From contig CM044880.1 of assembly GCA_024500155.1 (NCBI GenBank), forward strand, positions 3,782,001-3,846,000: a stretch of DNA of 64,000 nucleotides. Direction: 5' to 3'. Position numbers and translations under genes: made by a program. This DNA is from Chenopodium formosanum (Eukaryota > Streptophyta > Magnoliopsida > Caryophyllales > Amaranthaceae). Position 1 is the stretch's first letter, and each line of letters opens with the position of its first letter. The notes under the pieces are model-generated. The model was given only the letters and a program-made list of their open reading frames with translations, did no database searches and was not told the origin of the DNA. Below are positions 13,182 through 24,260 of the stretch, one piece after another.

Positions 13182-14285
13182 TTAAAAATGGCTAAGGTAG
13201 GCATCAGCCAACATTTGTCCTAGATGAACTTGGGATTCAGTAGTTAAATGCATATTATCATCTTTTAGCTTCAACCCCTTGGCATCTACACATATCACAT
13301 TTGGGAGATTGATCTCAAGCTGTGCTTCTCTTACCTTTTCTGTGTATTGTTCGTCCACCCCGGATGCAAGTGCCACCTACAGAAATTAACCATTCTCTAA
13401 TCATATATTAGTAACAGAGTAACTATTTGATGAGACTATCTTACATTGACTCAACCCCGTGTATGGTGTATAAAAAATTACTTGCAAAAACAGAAACTAA
13501 AAAGACGCTCTAGTCCTATATAAGACCAGTTTAGTTAATTATAGTGAGACCGTCTCCTACAAGACTTTACATAATAATGGCACTTTGTCACGTCTATATA
13601 GTAGTATAGTACTGTATGGCTGTACCAATTATAAACTTCATCTGAAATCTTAAGGCAGGATAGAAACATTCTGGTGATTATTATAATAAAAAAGCCATGA
13701 AAACAAACATAGAAATTTGGTCTAAAATTAAAAGTAGATTACCTGAATAATTGGAAGCAATGGCAACTGAAGATCCTCCCTGACATTACAAAGAAACTCC
13801 TCCATCCTATCTTTATATTCATCCGCATCATGCTCTGTCAACGTATCACTCTCTCCTTGGTACCACACCAATGCCTTAATCTCACTCTCATCCCCACCTC
13901 TCCTCACTGCAGCTTTAGACCTCTTCACCATACTCTTGTACAAGGGTGTTCCGCGTGTCCACTCACTGATCGGAGATGCACCCACAGCACAGGGCACGAG
14001 TCCAACAGTGCCAGCCCCGTGCTCTATAAGCTTATGAGCAAAGGGCATGCCAGGCCCAACCCCGCAAACCTTCTGCGTATCAATATCAACATGTAGAGGC
14101 TCATGTGCCTCCTCCCAAAGGAGTTGAGAGCTGAAGCGGAGGATCGAAGGGTTAGGCTGACATTCGGGTGGAACAACACCATCCCATTTCTGGTCAGTCT
14201 CGGAGTACTTAATGACTCCTCCACGGCCTGACATGTTGCTCTGCCCTGAGAGGATGAAGATCTCTTTGGAGTCCTCACATGACAT
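13182..14285 (-). CDS. Probable carbohydrate esterase, SASA/SGNH family (copy 1)
   Basis: A serine esterase of the sialate-O-acetylesterase-like (SASA) family, as in plant At4g34215-type proteins thought to deacetylate carbohydrates; the real substrate is unknown. Two exons: 14285-13743 and 13376-13182, 245 aa, with GT/AG borders at phase 0. Residues FILSGQSNMSGRGG give the nucleophile Ser16. GVGPGMPFAHKL and VPCAVGASPISEW are the oxyanion-hole blocks. WYQGES is conserved, and the C-terminal DDNMH supplies Asp221 and His224 of the triad. No signal peptide is evident, so it is likely cytosolic. It is a tandem paralogue of the gene at 14983-16229, same strand and same intron position. All catalytic elements are present. 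Confidence 0.9.
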
Positions 14286-14982
14286 GATTGCCTAGCTATG
14301 GAAGATGAAGTATTCTATTGAAAATGCATCACTCTTCTAATCTAGGTTCTTTTATGCAATTCATTCCATTTCTTTAACATTTTACAGTTGTCTCCCCGTC
14401 ATTTCCGGAGATGTATGGTATAAACACTGACTTACAATTTGCAACTTGCAAATTTAAAATTCTGAACTCTAAACCCTTGCAGATAGAATTCAGGCCGCTA
14501 CACATTAAGTCAATAACAAGCATCTTCATGGTACCCCAAGGTCTCCAACGACTACTTGACTAGCATTACATTACTTATATTAGCTATATAAAGCATGCAT
14601 TCATCACTTAGAATCTTAGATAGCAATATTCAGATATTCGAAAAGTAAGTCTTGTAACAAACTGATGCAGAGTATGCAATCGATAAGATTAGGTACTGAT
14701 GAATAAATTTATAAGATTTGAGGAAACTTCAATCATTGTATGCAAATATATCCATTGTATAAAAACAGTCATGATAGTAACAACGATTATAGAGAGAAAA
14801 AAAAAAATAAAGACGATTTCCACACATACACAGCAATGAGAGCAATAGAGACAGATCAAAAACATTTTGATTTATTGAATACCAAGAAATATAAAACCGT
14901 ATAAGAAGTGCAAGTTATCCAAATGACAACATACGCAAGCAGTAATGCAGCATGTAAATATCTGCATATGTAGAGGTAAAGC
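14286..14982. other. Spacer between the two esterases
   Basis: AT-rich promoter region of copy 1 and 3' flank of copy 2. No gene seen. Confidence 0.5.
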
Positions 14983-16229
14983 CTAAGAGGAGGAAGGATT
15001 AAAATGGCAGAGGTAGGCATCAGCCAACATCTGACCTAATTGAACCTGGGCTTCAGTAGATAAATGAAGATTGTCGTCGTTGAGTTTCAATCCTTTGGCA
15101 TCCACACATACAACATTTGGGAGTTTGATCCCTAGTTGTGCTTCTCTCACCTTCTCTATGTATTTTTCATCCCCTGATGCAAGTGCCACCTGAACAAATT
15201 AAGCATTTTCAGTAATTCCTAAATTTTATAATATACCAAGTATATATATTCACACATCAATGTTTTCATAACTACGAGTATTGTTTGAATTCTTGGTCAG
15301 ATAGCTAGGCAGTATACAACAAAATTCATAATGACTTCATACACTATAGTCTATAGAAATGACATAAAATGTAGACATAGTAAACTACACCAACATTACC
15401 AATTTACTGAGGTGTCAACTTAACGTTTGAATTAGAGTTTACACAAGTAATACAAAGTTTGAGTTTAAGTTCACAATGCATAAACAATCTGTTTCATTTG
15501 ACTTTTTATAGTTTTCAAGACGTAACATCTCTTATCTCTAATTGTGCTTGAAACCATACACAATACACAAGACTTTTCCAAATTTGAACATTCCTAAAAT
15601 AAATGATTACCAACAAATACAATACCATACCAAAACAAACAACAATAAAGTAAAGAAGTACAAATGTAGAATAGTACCTGAATGATAGGAAGCAATGGCG
15701 ACTGAAGATCTTCCCTAACATCACAAATAAACTTCTCCAATCGCCCTTTATACGCGTCAGCGTCACTCGCCGTGGCATCACTCTCACCTTGATACCATAA
15801 CATTGCTTTAATCTCACCCCCACCACTCTCCACACTACATTTAGCTCTCTTCACCATATTCTCATACAAGTGTTCCCCACGCGCCCACTCTCTTATCGCA
15901 GTCCCGCCAACGGCACACGGGACAAGTCCAATTGCCCCACCCACGCGCTCCCTAACCACGTTGGCGAATGGCATTCCGGGTCCCACCCCACAAACCTTTC
16001 GGCTGTCGATGTCGGAATGTAGGGGATCACGTGCTTGCTCCCAATGGAGGTGCGCGTTGAGGCGGAGGATTGAAGGGTGGGGTTGACATTCCGGCGGAAT
16101 AAAGCCGTCCCATTTCTTGTGGTGGTGATGATGGTGGTCGGTGTATTTAACGACGCCTCCTCGGCCGGCCATGTTGCTTTGGCCGGAGAGGAGGAAGATC
16201 TGTTTTGCGGTGGTGTCGCACGACATCAT
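14983..16229 (-). CDS. Probable carbohydrate esterase, SASA/SGNH family (copy 2)
   Basis: Second member of the esterase pair. Two exons: 16229-15678 and 15189-14983, 252 aa. Nucleophile Ser18 lies in LLSGQSNMAGRGG. GVGPGMPFANVV, VPCAVGGTAIREW and WYQGES follow, and the C-terminal DDNLH gives Asp223 and His226. Unlike copy 1 it carries a natural run of six histidines (codons at 16119-16136) shortly after the nucleophile motif, from a CAC/CAT triplet expansion. The intron sits at the same codon as in copy 1, so the pair arose by tandem duplication. Two adjacent Met codons start the frame and either could be used. Substrate unknown; likely cytosolic. Confidence 0.9.
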
Positions 16230-16674
16230 TATTGATTGGGTTTTTGGGATCGAAAGATGTTGACCCTTGGTTCAGTTGGTCACTCTGTTGTTGTTTTGGG
16301 CTTTTGGCAACTAGCTATAACTTTTATTTAAATTCAATTGAAGATATGTATAAACAAGCGTAAAATCCCAATACTACAAAATTACAAATAAATAAAAAGA
16401 AAAGGAGTAAGTATTGGAGATAAGCCGATATGATTGTATGAGTGTGGCTGGTTGTCATTGTATCAAGTGGGGCTAGGCTTTTATGATTCAATAAATGAAT
16501 TAGATACCTAAAACGTTACTAGTGACCAGTGATAAAACGGTACAACTTATACAAGAGATTTATGTAAGGCCAAGGTATTGAGATTTATGTAAGTTACTAA
16601 GTTGTGACTAAATACAGTAAATTGAAAGCTCTAAACGTGAAGAGAAGAGCTACATAAGAGCTGAGATACCAAAT
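16230..16674. other. Divergent promoter region between esterase copy 2 and the first SDR gene
   Basis: The esterase is transcribed leftward and the SDR rightward, so these 445 bp must hold both promoters. AT-rich; no repeat or element recognised. Confidence 0.5.
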
Positions 16675-17772
16675 ATGGCAAGTGTCTCAGTGTTATCAGC
16701 TGCTGCTAGAAGGTAATACTCTGTATTCCATGCTTAACACTTGTATGGGTATAAGCTTTATTTAGGTAAATGAGTTACATATATAGAATGCAATGAATTT
16801 CCTTACATTTTCTTCTTCTTAGATGGAAACCCAGCTTAATATCATCTCCCGAGTCATATATTGGATATTACCGACCTTTTTTTTTTTTTTTTTTTAATTT
16901 AATTCTCATTTTAAAGTTTTTTCTTTTTACATTAAAAAAAAGGTATTATCAATACCATTTTTTTTTTTTTTTTAATTTATGTTTTTGTTCATAGGTTGGA
17001 AGGTAAGGTTGCACTCATCACAGGTGGTGCTAGTGGAATCGGAGAATATGCTGCAAAACTTTTTACTAAACATGGTGCCAAAGTCATGATTGCTGATATC
17101 CAAGATGAATTGGGCCAAACTGTATGCAAGAACTTGGGCTTATCTGCATCATCCTACATCCATTGCAATGTCACTAATGAAGCCCATGTCCAAAACGCAG
17201 TTGACTCAACGATAGCCCAATATGGAAAACTCGACATCATGTTCAACAACGCGGGTATAGTGGGCTTTCCAAAGCCCAACATCCTTCACAATACGCAATC
17301 CGAATTTGAAGAAACTGTTAGGGTGAATCTAATTGGGCCTTTTTTGGGTACTAAACATGCGGCCCGAGTCATGATGCCGGCCCAACAAGGTAGTATCATT
17401 ACAACAGCTAGTACTTGCTCTACCATTGGAGGTGTAGCCTCCCATGCCTACACTAGCTCCAAGCATGGTGTGGTAGGGCTCACACGGAATACGGCCGTTG
17501 AACTCGGAAAATATGGGATTAGGGTGAATTGTGTGTCACCTCATGCAGTTTCTACCCCGTTGGCTAAACACTTTTTTAATCTAGATGATGAAGGTATAGC
17601 AAACTTATACTCTAATCTTAAAGGTGCTTGGTGTAAAGTGGAGGATGTTGCGAATGCGGCTTTATTTCTTGCTAGTGATGATTCAAAGTTTATAAGTGGA
17701 CACAATCTTATTGTTGATGGGGGATTTACTATTGTGAATCCTGGGTTTTGTATGTTTGAACAACTAAAATAA
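16675..17772 (+). CDS. SDR110C short-chain dehydrogenase, secoisolariciresinol-dehydrogenase-like (SDR-1)
   Basis: NAD(P)-dependent alcohol dehydrogenase of the plant SDR110C group, which includes secoisolariciresinol dehydrogenase, xanthoxin dehydrogenase (ABA2) and momilactone A synthase. Exact substrate unknown. A tiny exon 1 (16675-16712, MASVSVLSAAAR plus two bases) joins exon 2 (16995-17772) to encode 271 aa. Visible motifs: cofactor loop TGGASGIG (22-29), Asp47 at the end of beta-2 suggesting NAD preference, NNAG (97-100), catalytic Ser152, and Tyr165/Lys169 in YTSSK. C-terminus is NPGFCMFEQLK. The intron position after AGAAG is the same in every copy of the array. No signal peptide; probably cytosolic. 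Full length and intact. Confidence 0.93.
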
Positions 17773-18669
17773 TAATAATGTAGTCATTGTCAATTAGGGA
17801 AAAAAAAAAGGGAAAATTATACTTGAATTATCATTGTATTGAAATGTCATCCACATTATTGAATTTATTGCAATTTGCTATTGAAATAAGGTATCAACTT
17901 TCTAAAAGTATTAATTATATTGTACACTGTATTTACTTATATGACGTGTATATTATTAAAGTCATTAAGCCTGACTAGTGACTATGATACTATGTTGAGT
18001 ACGAAGTTTTTATTCAAAAATTTTATAAAATGGTGATAAGAGACGAGTGTTCTCTTTTTTTCTTTTCAGTAATTGAGAGACACATGGCCATCTCTTGCTT
18101 ACTGATTAGGGCAAAGAAATTTGATCGGCTACTAGAAAGGAGCAAAGGTGAAGATAGTTAAATCGAAAATAGACTCCCTTAATCTTATAAAGCATTTAAC
18201 TCTTATGTTTTTATTAATGAGGGATACTCATATGTATAATTGAAGGATTATTATAATTCAACATGAACAAATGAAGGAATTATTATCGTAATATTATTAC
18301 AGGTTCACCTCATTTGAGAATCCTTAAATAGTAAATGACATACGTAGTAGAATTTTTTTCTCGATGGGATAAAGTTGATCAAGAACGCCACCTTTGACTT
18401 GTTATGTGGAAGAGAAAAAGCCCAACGACTTGTCACAACTTTACAATTGGGTGTGTTGATTCAAGAGGCTTGATAAATACGAAGTAGGATTTAGGCGTCT
18501 ATGATATACCAAGCAATCACACTTAGCTTATATTGCATGCAAACTCTACATCTTTTTTTTTTAATTTTTTTTTTTTTTTTTTTTTTTTTTTGCAAACTTT
18601 ACAAAATTAGATAACAAATACTTAAAGAACATTATATTATACTCCGTATTATCTTATATCATACATCAA
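17773..18669. other. Spacer between SDR-1 and SDR-2
   Basis: Holds the SDR-1 3' UTR and the SDR-2 promoter. T tracts lie at 18548-18593. A weak TATA-like TGATAAATA at 18471-18479 lies about 190 bp before the SDR-2 start codon. No gene seen. Confidence 0.5.
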
Positions 18670-19930
18670 ATGACAAGTGTCTCTATCTTTTCCACTGCTG
18701 CTAGAAGGTAACTAAACATATATTCTCAGGGTTTTTTTTTTTTTTAGGTTTTTTAATTTTATTTTTCTGCTTTTGCTTCACATGATTTCCAAGCTCACAG
18801 TGTTTGTAGGATAACGATTTGGTATTGCAGTCAATGTTTTTGCAAATTAGATGTACCATATACTTCTATAGTTCTACAACATAACAAAAGGGAAAATGAT
18901 AGTGCAAATCAACGAATAAGTACACATTAAATTGACGTGGTTCTCTAATAACGACTATAACGTGCTTAGTGGCTATATTAACATCAATACAAGTTAGACT
19001 ACGCATATATGGATATTAAGGGAAACTAAAACATAATGTGAAGTGCAAAATAAGGCAAGTTTGAGAGTTAGAGATTTTATATAAAATTCCAAAAAAAAAA
19101 AAAAAAAAAAAAAGACAAACTGATTTAAGTCCTGCTTTTTCTTTTATGAAATTGTTTTTAGGTTGGAAGGCAAGGTTGCCCTTATCACAGGAGGTGCTAA
19201 TGGAATTGGTGAATATACAGCTAAATTTTTCACTCAAAATGGTGCAAAAGTAATGATTGCTGATATCCAAGATGATTTGGGCCAAGAAGTTTGCAAGGAT
19301 CTAGGCCCATCAGTAGCCTCATATATCCATTGCAATGTCACTAATGAAGCCCACGTAAAAAACGCAGTTGACTCAACAATGGCCCAATACGGAAAACTCG
19401 ATATCATGTTCAATAATGCTGGCATAGTTAGCCATCCCATACCCAGTATCCTTGACAACACATTATCGGAGTTTGAAGAAGTTGTAAAAGTCAATCTTAT
19501 TGGGCCATTTTTGGGGACAAAACATGCGGCCCGAGTCATGATCCCGGCCCAACAAGGTAGCATAATTACAATGGCTAGTACTTGCTCCACCATAGGAGGT
19601 GCGGCACCCCATGCCTACACTAGCTCGAAGCATGGTGTGGTGGGGCTCACAAGGAACACTGCCGTCGAACTCGGAAAATATGGGATTAGGGTCAATTGCT
19701 TGTCACCTCATGTGACTTCAACCTCTTTGACTAAGAACTACTTTGAACTAGACGATGAAGGTATATCCAAGATATACTCTAATCTCAAAGGTGTTTGGTG
19801 TAAAAAGGAGGATGTTGCGAATGCGGCTTTATTTCTTGCAAGTGATGAATCAAAGTTTATAAGTGGACATAACCTTTTTGTCGATGGAGGATTTACTATT
19901 GTGAATCCCGCATTTACTATGTTTGAATAA
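18670..19930 (+). CDS. SDR110C short-chain dehydrogenase (SDR-2)
   Basis: Second intact member of the array. Exon 1 is 18670-18707 (MTSVSIFSTAAR plus two bases) and exon 2 is 19162-19930, for 268 aa. The glycine motif reads TGGANGIG, with Asn in place of the Ser seen in its neighbours. NNAG, the ASTCS serine region and YTSSK are intact. It ends NPAFTMFE with a TAA stop at 19928-19930. That TAA is also the target site of a Tourist-like MITE, so the 3' UTR of this copy begins with transposon sequence. Close paralogue of the copies at 16675 and 20859. Substrate unknown. Confidence 0.92.
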
Positions 19931-20155
19931 GGCCTTGTTTGGTAGTAGCACTTGAGGCAGTGATTAGCATTTTGACCATGTCAAAAATACTACTAGAGGA
20001 AAAATAAGTGAAGGTAGTGATTCGGATAACAGACTAGCGGTTAGTTTTAGAAGTAGTGTTTGGTTAGCTTTTTCTCTAACTTTAAAAATAGTAGCGTTTT
20101 AAAGTAACAAGTACCGTCATTTTTACAGCTAATCTCTACCCATTACTAAATCAAT
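19931..20155. mobile_element. Tourist-like (PIF/Harbinger) MITE abutting the SDR-2 stop codon, right end decayed
   Basis: The left end GGCCTTGTTTGGTAG is a canonical Tourist terminus directly after TAA, the family's 3-bp target and here the stop codon itself. The right side keeps only inner TIR similarity (GCTAATCTCTACC near 20130); no clean terminus or second TAA is visible. Confidence 0.65.
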
Positions 20156-20217
20156 AAAAGATTGTTAAGGTTTAATATATATGATACTTAGTACCATAAT
20201 TGATCTTTTTGTACTTC

Positions 20218-20410
20218 ATATATGAATCCTAGATTTCGTATGTTTGGACAACTCAAATACTAATACGAAGTAATACTCTTGTATGTCACTGTCAAATTTG
20301 TCAACTAGGTAACATGTCCTTAATTTTCATTGTATTGGTAAAATGTCCACATAATCACATATGTTATCAATATAATTTACTGCAATTAGCATTAGAAATA
20401 AAGCTCCTAG
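20218..20410 (+). pseudogene. Relic 3' end of an SDR copy
   Basis: TGAATCCTAGATTTCGTATG then TTTGGACAACTCAAATAC matches the last codons of SDR-1 (NPGFCMFEQLK). The following 150 bp resembles the SDR-1 3' UTR (TTTTCATTGTATTGGTAAAA). The rest of that gene is missing. SDR-2 has its own complete end upstream, so this is left over from an unequal exchange or deletion. Confidence 0.65.
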
Positions 20411-20757
20411 GCCACTTTTCATAAATCATAATGTGTTGATTTATATTGTACATCCATTCCTTTGTAATTTAATTCTTTACGTTATCTTATAAAATTTTAT
20501 TATAATTTGATCATAACTTAAACCACAAATACAAAAACTAAAATAGAATGAAGGAAACACATACTAAAGATAACTGTCTCATAACGTTGTTGAAAATTTG
20601 TCTCTTTAAAAATGACATCATGTTTATGAATGAGATAGATTTGGTCAAGAATTCAAGAACACCATCTTTGACTTGGTATGTGGAAGAGCTAACCGTTAAA
20701 GATCAATGATTTACATCGTCACTACTTTATATTTGAATGTGTGGATATAAAAGGCTT

Positions 20758-20765
20758 TATAAATA
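20758..20765 (+). promoter_or_regulatory. TATA box of SDR-3
   Basis: TATAAATA 101 bp upstream of the start codon. The same CTTTATAAAT context recurs before the 43616, 46438 and 48500 start codons. Confidence 0.7.
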
Positions 20766-20858
20766 GGTTCATAAGACACTATGCAATCACACACATATAT
20801 CAACAGCAAATTAAACTCTGCAAAATTCAAACAATAATATCCTATCTCCGTTAAACGG

Positions 20859-21939
20859 ATGGCAAATGTCTCAATTTTTTCTGCAGCAGCTAAAAGGTAC
20901 TTCCTCCGTCCCTAAATTACATTCTTATTTTTAGCATTTATTCCTCACATAATAGAGAGAAGTAGGAATGTAATTTAGGAACGGAGGGAGTAACTAATTA
21001 AACTTGTTAAATTCGATGTTTGTTTTTTTTTTACTCAATTTCTAAGTTCAAATTGTAGGTTCACGATTTGTAAATCCATATAATTTGATTGAGTATATAA
21101 ACCAGTCCCGGGTTTCAACCTTCTGTTGAAGAATACAATATTGATGTGATTTTGATTTTAGGTTGGAAGGCAAAGTTGCCCTTATTACAGGAGGGGCTAG
21201 TGGTATTGGTGAATATGCAGCTAAAATTTTTACACAAAATGGAGCAAAAGTCATGATTGCTGACATTCAAGATGATTTGGGTCACTCTGTTTGCAAAGAT
21301 TTAGGCTCATCAGTAGCCTCATACACCCACTGCAATGTCACTAATGAATCCCATGTACAAAACGCAGTCGATTCAACAATGATACAATACGGAAAACTCG
21401 ACATCATGTTCAATAACGCGGGCATAAATTGCTTTCCTAAGCCTAATATCCTTGACAACACGTTATCGGAGTTTGAAGAAGTTGTAAAAGTCAATCTTAT
21501 TGGGCCGTTTTTGGGGACTAAACATGCGGCTCGAGTAATGATCCCGGCCAAACAAGGTACTATAATTACAATGGCTAGTACTTGCTCTACCATAGCTGGT
21601 GTCGCGCCCCATGCCTACACTAGCTCGAAGCATGGCGTGTTGGGGCTCGTAAGGAACACAGCCGTGGAACTTGGAAGATATGGGATTAGGGTGAATTGTG
21701 TGTCACCACATGTGACTGCAACCTCTATGACTAAGACCCTTTTTGAACTAGACGAAGAACGTATAGCTAAGCTATACTCTAATCTCAAAGGTGCTTGGTG
21801 TAAAAAGGAGGATGTTGCTAATGCGGCTTTATTTCTTGCAAGTGATGAATCTAAGTTCATTAGTGGACATAATCTTATTGTTGATGGAGGATTTACTATT
21901 GTTAATCCTGCATTTTGTATGTTTGAACAACCTATGTAA
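20859..21939 (+). CDS. SDR110C short-chain dehydrogenase (SDR-3)
   Basis: Third intact array member. Exon 1 is 20859-20896 (MANVSIFSAAAK plus two bases) and exon 2 is 21162-21939, for 271 aa. TGGASGIG, the Asp in IADIQDD, NNAG, ASTCS and YTSSK are all intact. C-terminus is NPAFCMFEQPM. The splice donor AAAAG/GTACTT is unusual because a Stowaway MITE inserted at the TA inside the original GTAA donor, so intron bases from +3 on come from the transposon. Splicing still needs only GT and should be possible, perhaps with altered efficiency. Substrate unknown. Confidence 0.91.
20898..20992. mobile_element. Short Stowaway MITE at the SDR-3 splice donor
   Basis: TACTTCCTCCGTCCCTAAAT at the left mirrors ATTTAGGAACGGAGGGAGTA at the right, an almost perfect hairpin of about 95 bp flanked by TA. 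The first T of the left TA is the T of the intron's GT donor. Confidence 0.9.
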
Positions 21940-21952
21940 ATATTGTTGAAAT

Positions 21953-22075
21953 TGATAGAGTATAAAACATATTCTTGAACCTTTTAAGCTTTTGGTTGAG
22001 ATTCAAGAATATATTTTATACTCTATAGGTTAAGCTGATGGTTGAGGTTCAAGAATATGTTTTATATTCTATCAT
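21953..22075. repeat. Inverted plus direct repeat behind SDR-3
   Basis: AGAGTATAAAACATATTCTT is followed by its near reverse complement at about 22001-22026, then by a direct repeat of the second arm (GGTTGAGGTTCAAGAATATG) at 22038-22057. This could form a hairpin in the 3' UTR. Origin unknown. Confidence 0.7.
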
Positions 22076-22175
22076 AAATTACTAGCGGGAATAATAAGAT
22101 TTAATCACTTTTTATTTCTTAATTAATGCCGCGATTCTCATTTTTTTTATTCCTTCTTTTTATGTTGTAAGTGAA

Positions 22176-22392
22176 ATTTCAGGGTTTTTCGTTTGTAAGT
22201 GAAAAACCCTGAAATGAAGGTGATGGTGGTTTGCGGGCAATGGAATTACGATCCAGATGCTAAACTATGGGGGTTGGACGGCGTTAAATGAGTTCCATGT
22301 CAGCAACGGTACAGTTCAATAAAATAATATTACATTTGCTCATGAGGGCCCACTGATCTTGGTTAATCAGGCTGATCAACCGGGACCTCCTC
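22176..22392. mobile_element. MULE-like element, copy C (internally deleted)
   Basis: Matches the inner and right parts of elements A and B: TTCAGGGTTTTTCGTTTG, AAATGAAGGTGATGGTGG, and the terminus CGGGACCTCCTC. The other terminus is absent and two internal segments are deleted. The sequence next to the surviving end is CATCATTAAA, the reverse complement of the bases next to the far end of copy B. Confidence 0.85.
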
Positions 22393-22640
22393 CATCATTA
22401 AATTGGGTGGGACGTGGGTAGTTAGGTACTAGTGTACTGCTAGTATAATTATCAGACCATGAACAGTACGATGTTATCACATTGGCGGTCTATATTATTT
22501 AATTGAGTATCACATTGGCGGTACTAGTGACTTTAGTTCTTGTAAAAACAAAAAAGAAAAAAGTTGCAGGACTTTAATCACTAATTGATACTCCGTATTG
22601 ATTATTGAATTGACTGTTGACGAGTGACAATGAAAATTTA
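22393..22640 (-). promoter_or_regulatory. Displaced upstream half of an SDR promoter (minus strand)
   Basis: Read on the minus strand this contains GTACTGTTCATGG, TAATTATACTAG and AACTAAAGTCACTA in the same order as the region upstream of the SDR at 48500 (48180-48380). It has no SDR gene next to it. The matching proximal half seems to be at 44624-44848, before SDR-5. Confidence 0.7.
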
Positions 22641-22796
22641 AAAACAAAAACGTAAGGTAGAAGATTTAAAAAATAATTAAAAAAAAAAAAAAACATTAAA
22701 TTTTGTATTAAAAAATATTACTCGTAATTTTTATTAAAAAAAAATTAAATTTTTTTTCTACTTTTTTTCCTTTAATTCCTCCCTAGTAAAGGGGGT

Positions 22797-23630
22797 TGTT
22801 AAACGTCGCTCCCCTTTTACTAGGCATCGCTCGCATTTTTTTAAGATTTTTTATTTTTACCCCTATCAAATAAATAGCCACGACTCACTTTACGGTACTC
22901 AAAACTCTCGTACTTCACTCTCATACTCTCATTTTATTCTCTAAAAAAAATAAGTAAAATCAGGAAAACAAAAAATTAGATTACAATAATAAATTTGATA
23001 AAATAATAATACTAATTACTCTAATCACAAAATTAATACTAATCATAATAAAATAATAATAATAGTAATACAAAGATTACAATAGTAAGTTTGATTAATT
23101 AATCAATTTAAGGAAAAAAAAAAAAAAAAGCACTACATACATCCGCCCAAAACAGTAGGATCCACTTGGTGGATCCTAATTTTTTAAGTGGATCTACCTA
23201 GGTGGATCCACTCAAAATTTCCGGATCCACCAAGGAGGATCCGAAAATTTTGAGTGGATCCACCTACGTGGATCCTAAAATTTTAGGCGGATGTTTTATT
23301 TTAATTTTTTTTAAAAAATAGTACGACGACTTATGGAATCCTCCGACGAAGCTTTCGGCGTCCGAATGTTGTCGACATCCATCGTTCTAAACCTGTTGCT
23401 ATGCTAAGTAAATTTTTGTAAAAAAAATTAACTTGGATTTTTGGTGGTAGATCGAATGTGGTGGGCCGAGGTCAGATGTGGTAGTTCGGGTTTTTTTTTT
23501 ACCACGTGGTAGTAAGTGGAGGGGTCGGGAATGATATTATACCATTATGCACTACAATTTACACAAAGGGCAATATCGTCCTTTCATGTCAAAAAGGGAG
23601 CGTTAGTATGTAAAATGGGAGCGACGTTTA
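22797..23630. mobile_element. TIR element with GGATCC-rich palindrome
   Basis: Left TTAAACGTCGCTCCC is mirrored by right GGGAGCGACGTTTA over a span of about 830 bp. No coding capacity seen. Inside, 23139-23292 is an imperfect palindrome built from repeats of GTGGATCC. Superfamily not determined; no clear TSD. Confidence 0.6.
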
Positions 23631-23705
23631 GCAGTTGAGCTAGAGAATCATAACTAAAAGTAAAGTAATAAAAGCATAACTAAATCAACATAGAACATAG
23701 GAACT

Positions 23706-23879
23706 TGCAACGAATGTCCCGGGGGGCGTTGGATAAGCACTTAAAATATTACCTTAAGTGATATTAATTTGGGAAAACATGACAAAATTACGCTTCGATC
23801 GGTGTAATTAATGTTAATTTTAATATAATCTTTCTACTTTTAATTAGCTTATCCAACGGCCCCGGCGTTCGTTAGCTTT
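23706..23879. mobile_element. Small TIR element (MITE), unclassified
   Basis: GGGGGGCGTTGGATAAGC at the left is mirrored by GCTTATCCAACGGCCCCGG at the right, with AACGAA at both outer edges, about 170 bp in all. Confidence 0.65.
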
Positions 23880-23922
23880 TGCCTAGAACATAACTAAAAG
23901 TTAAAATCGCTTCCCAGCTTTC

Positions 23923-23923
23923 C

Positions 23924-23968
<45 letters not shown>
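23923..23968. repeat. Poly(A) tract of about 43 bp
   Basis: A homopolymer in AT-rich intergenic DNA, possibly the tail of an old retroposed fragment. Confidence 0.8.
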
Positions 23969-23970
<2 letters not shown>

Positions 23971-24159
23971 AAAAGTTATAAATAAAAAACTAACCTATTT
24001 CATTCAAAATATAAACTATTTCACTAAAAAAAACTTAAGCATAGTATCACAAAAAATAAAACAACTTCTTTAGGAAACCATTTTTTTTTGCTACTTTAAG
24101 AAAAAATAGAATCTAAAATAATTCAGCCTTAAACTGGTCTTCCTTTAATAGTCCAAATC

Positions 24160-24260
24160 TTTCATGAGCAAAACCACGCTCACATTACCGTTCATGAGCA
24201 AAACCACGCTCACATTGGTTTTTTCTTTTAGCAAAACCACGCTCACATAAAGTCCCTGTC
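24160..24260. repeat. Short tandem repeat of about 30 bp
   Basis: GAGCAAAACCACGCTCACAT occurs twice and AGCAAAACCACGCTCACAT a third time, in intergenic DNA. Confidence 0.8.

Noticed and set aside
19234..21860. Minus-strand frames of 80-120 codons across the SDR genes
   Set aside because: Antisense shadows of the conserved SDR exon 2, recurring at the same place in each copy.
24160..24260. Possible CRISPR-like direct repeats
   Set aside because: Only three imperfect copies with no regular unique spacers, in a plant nuclear context; a simple tandem repeat explains it.
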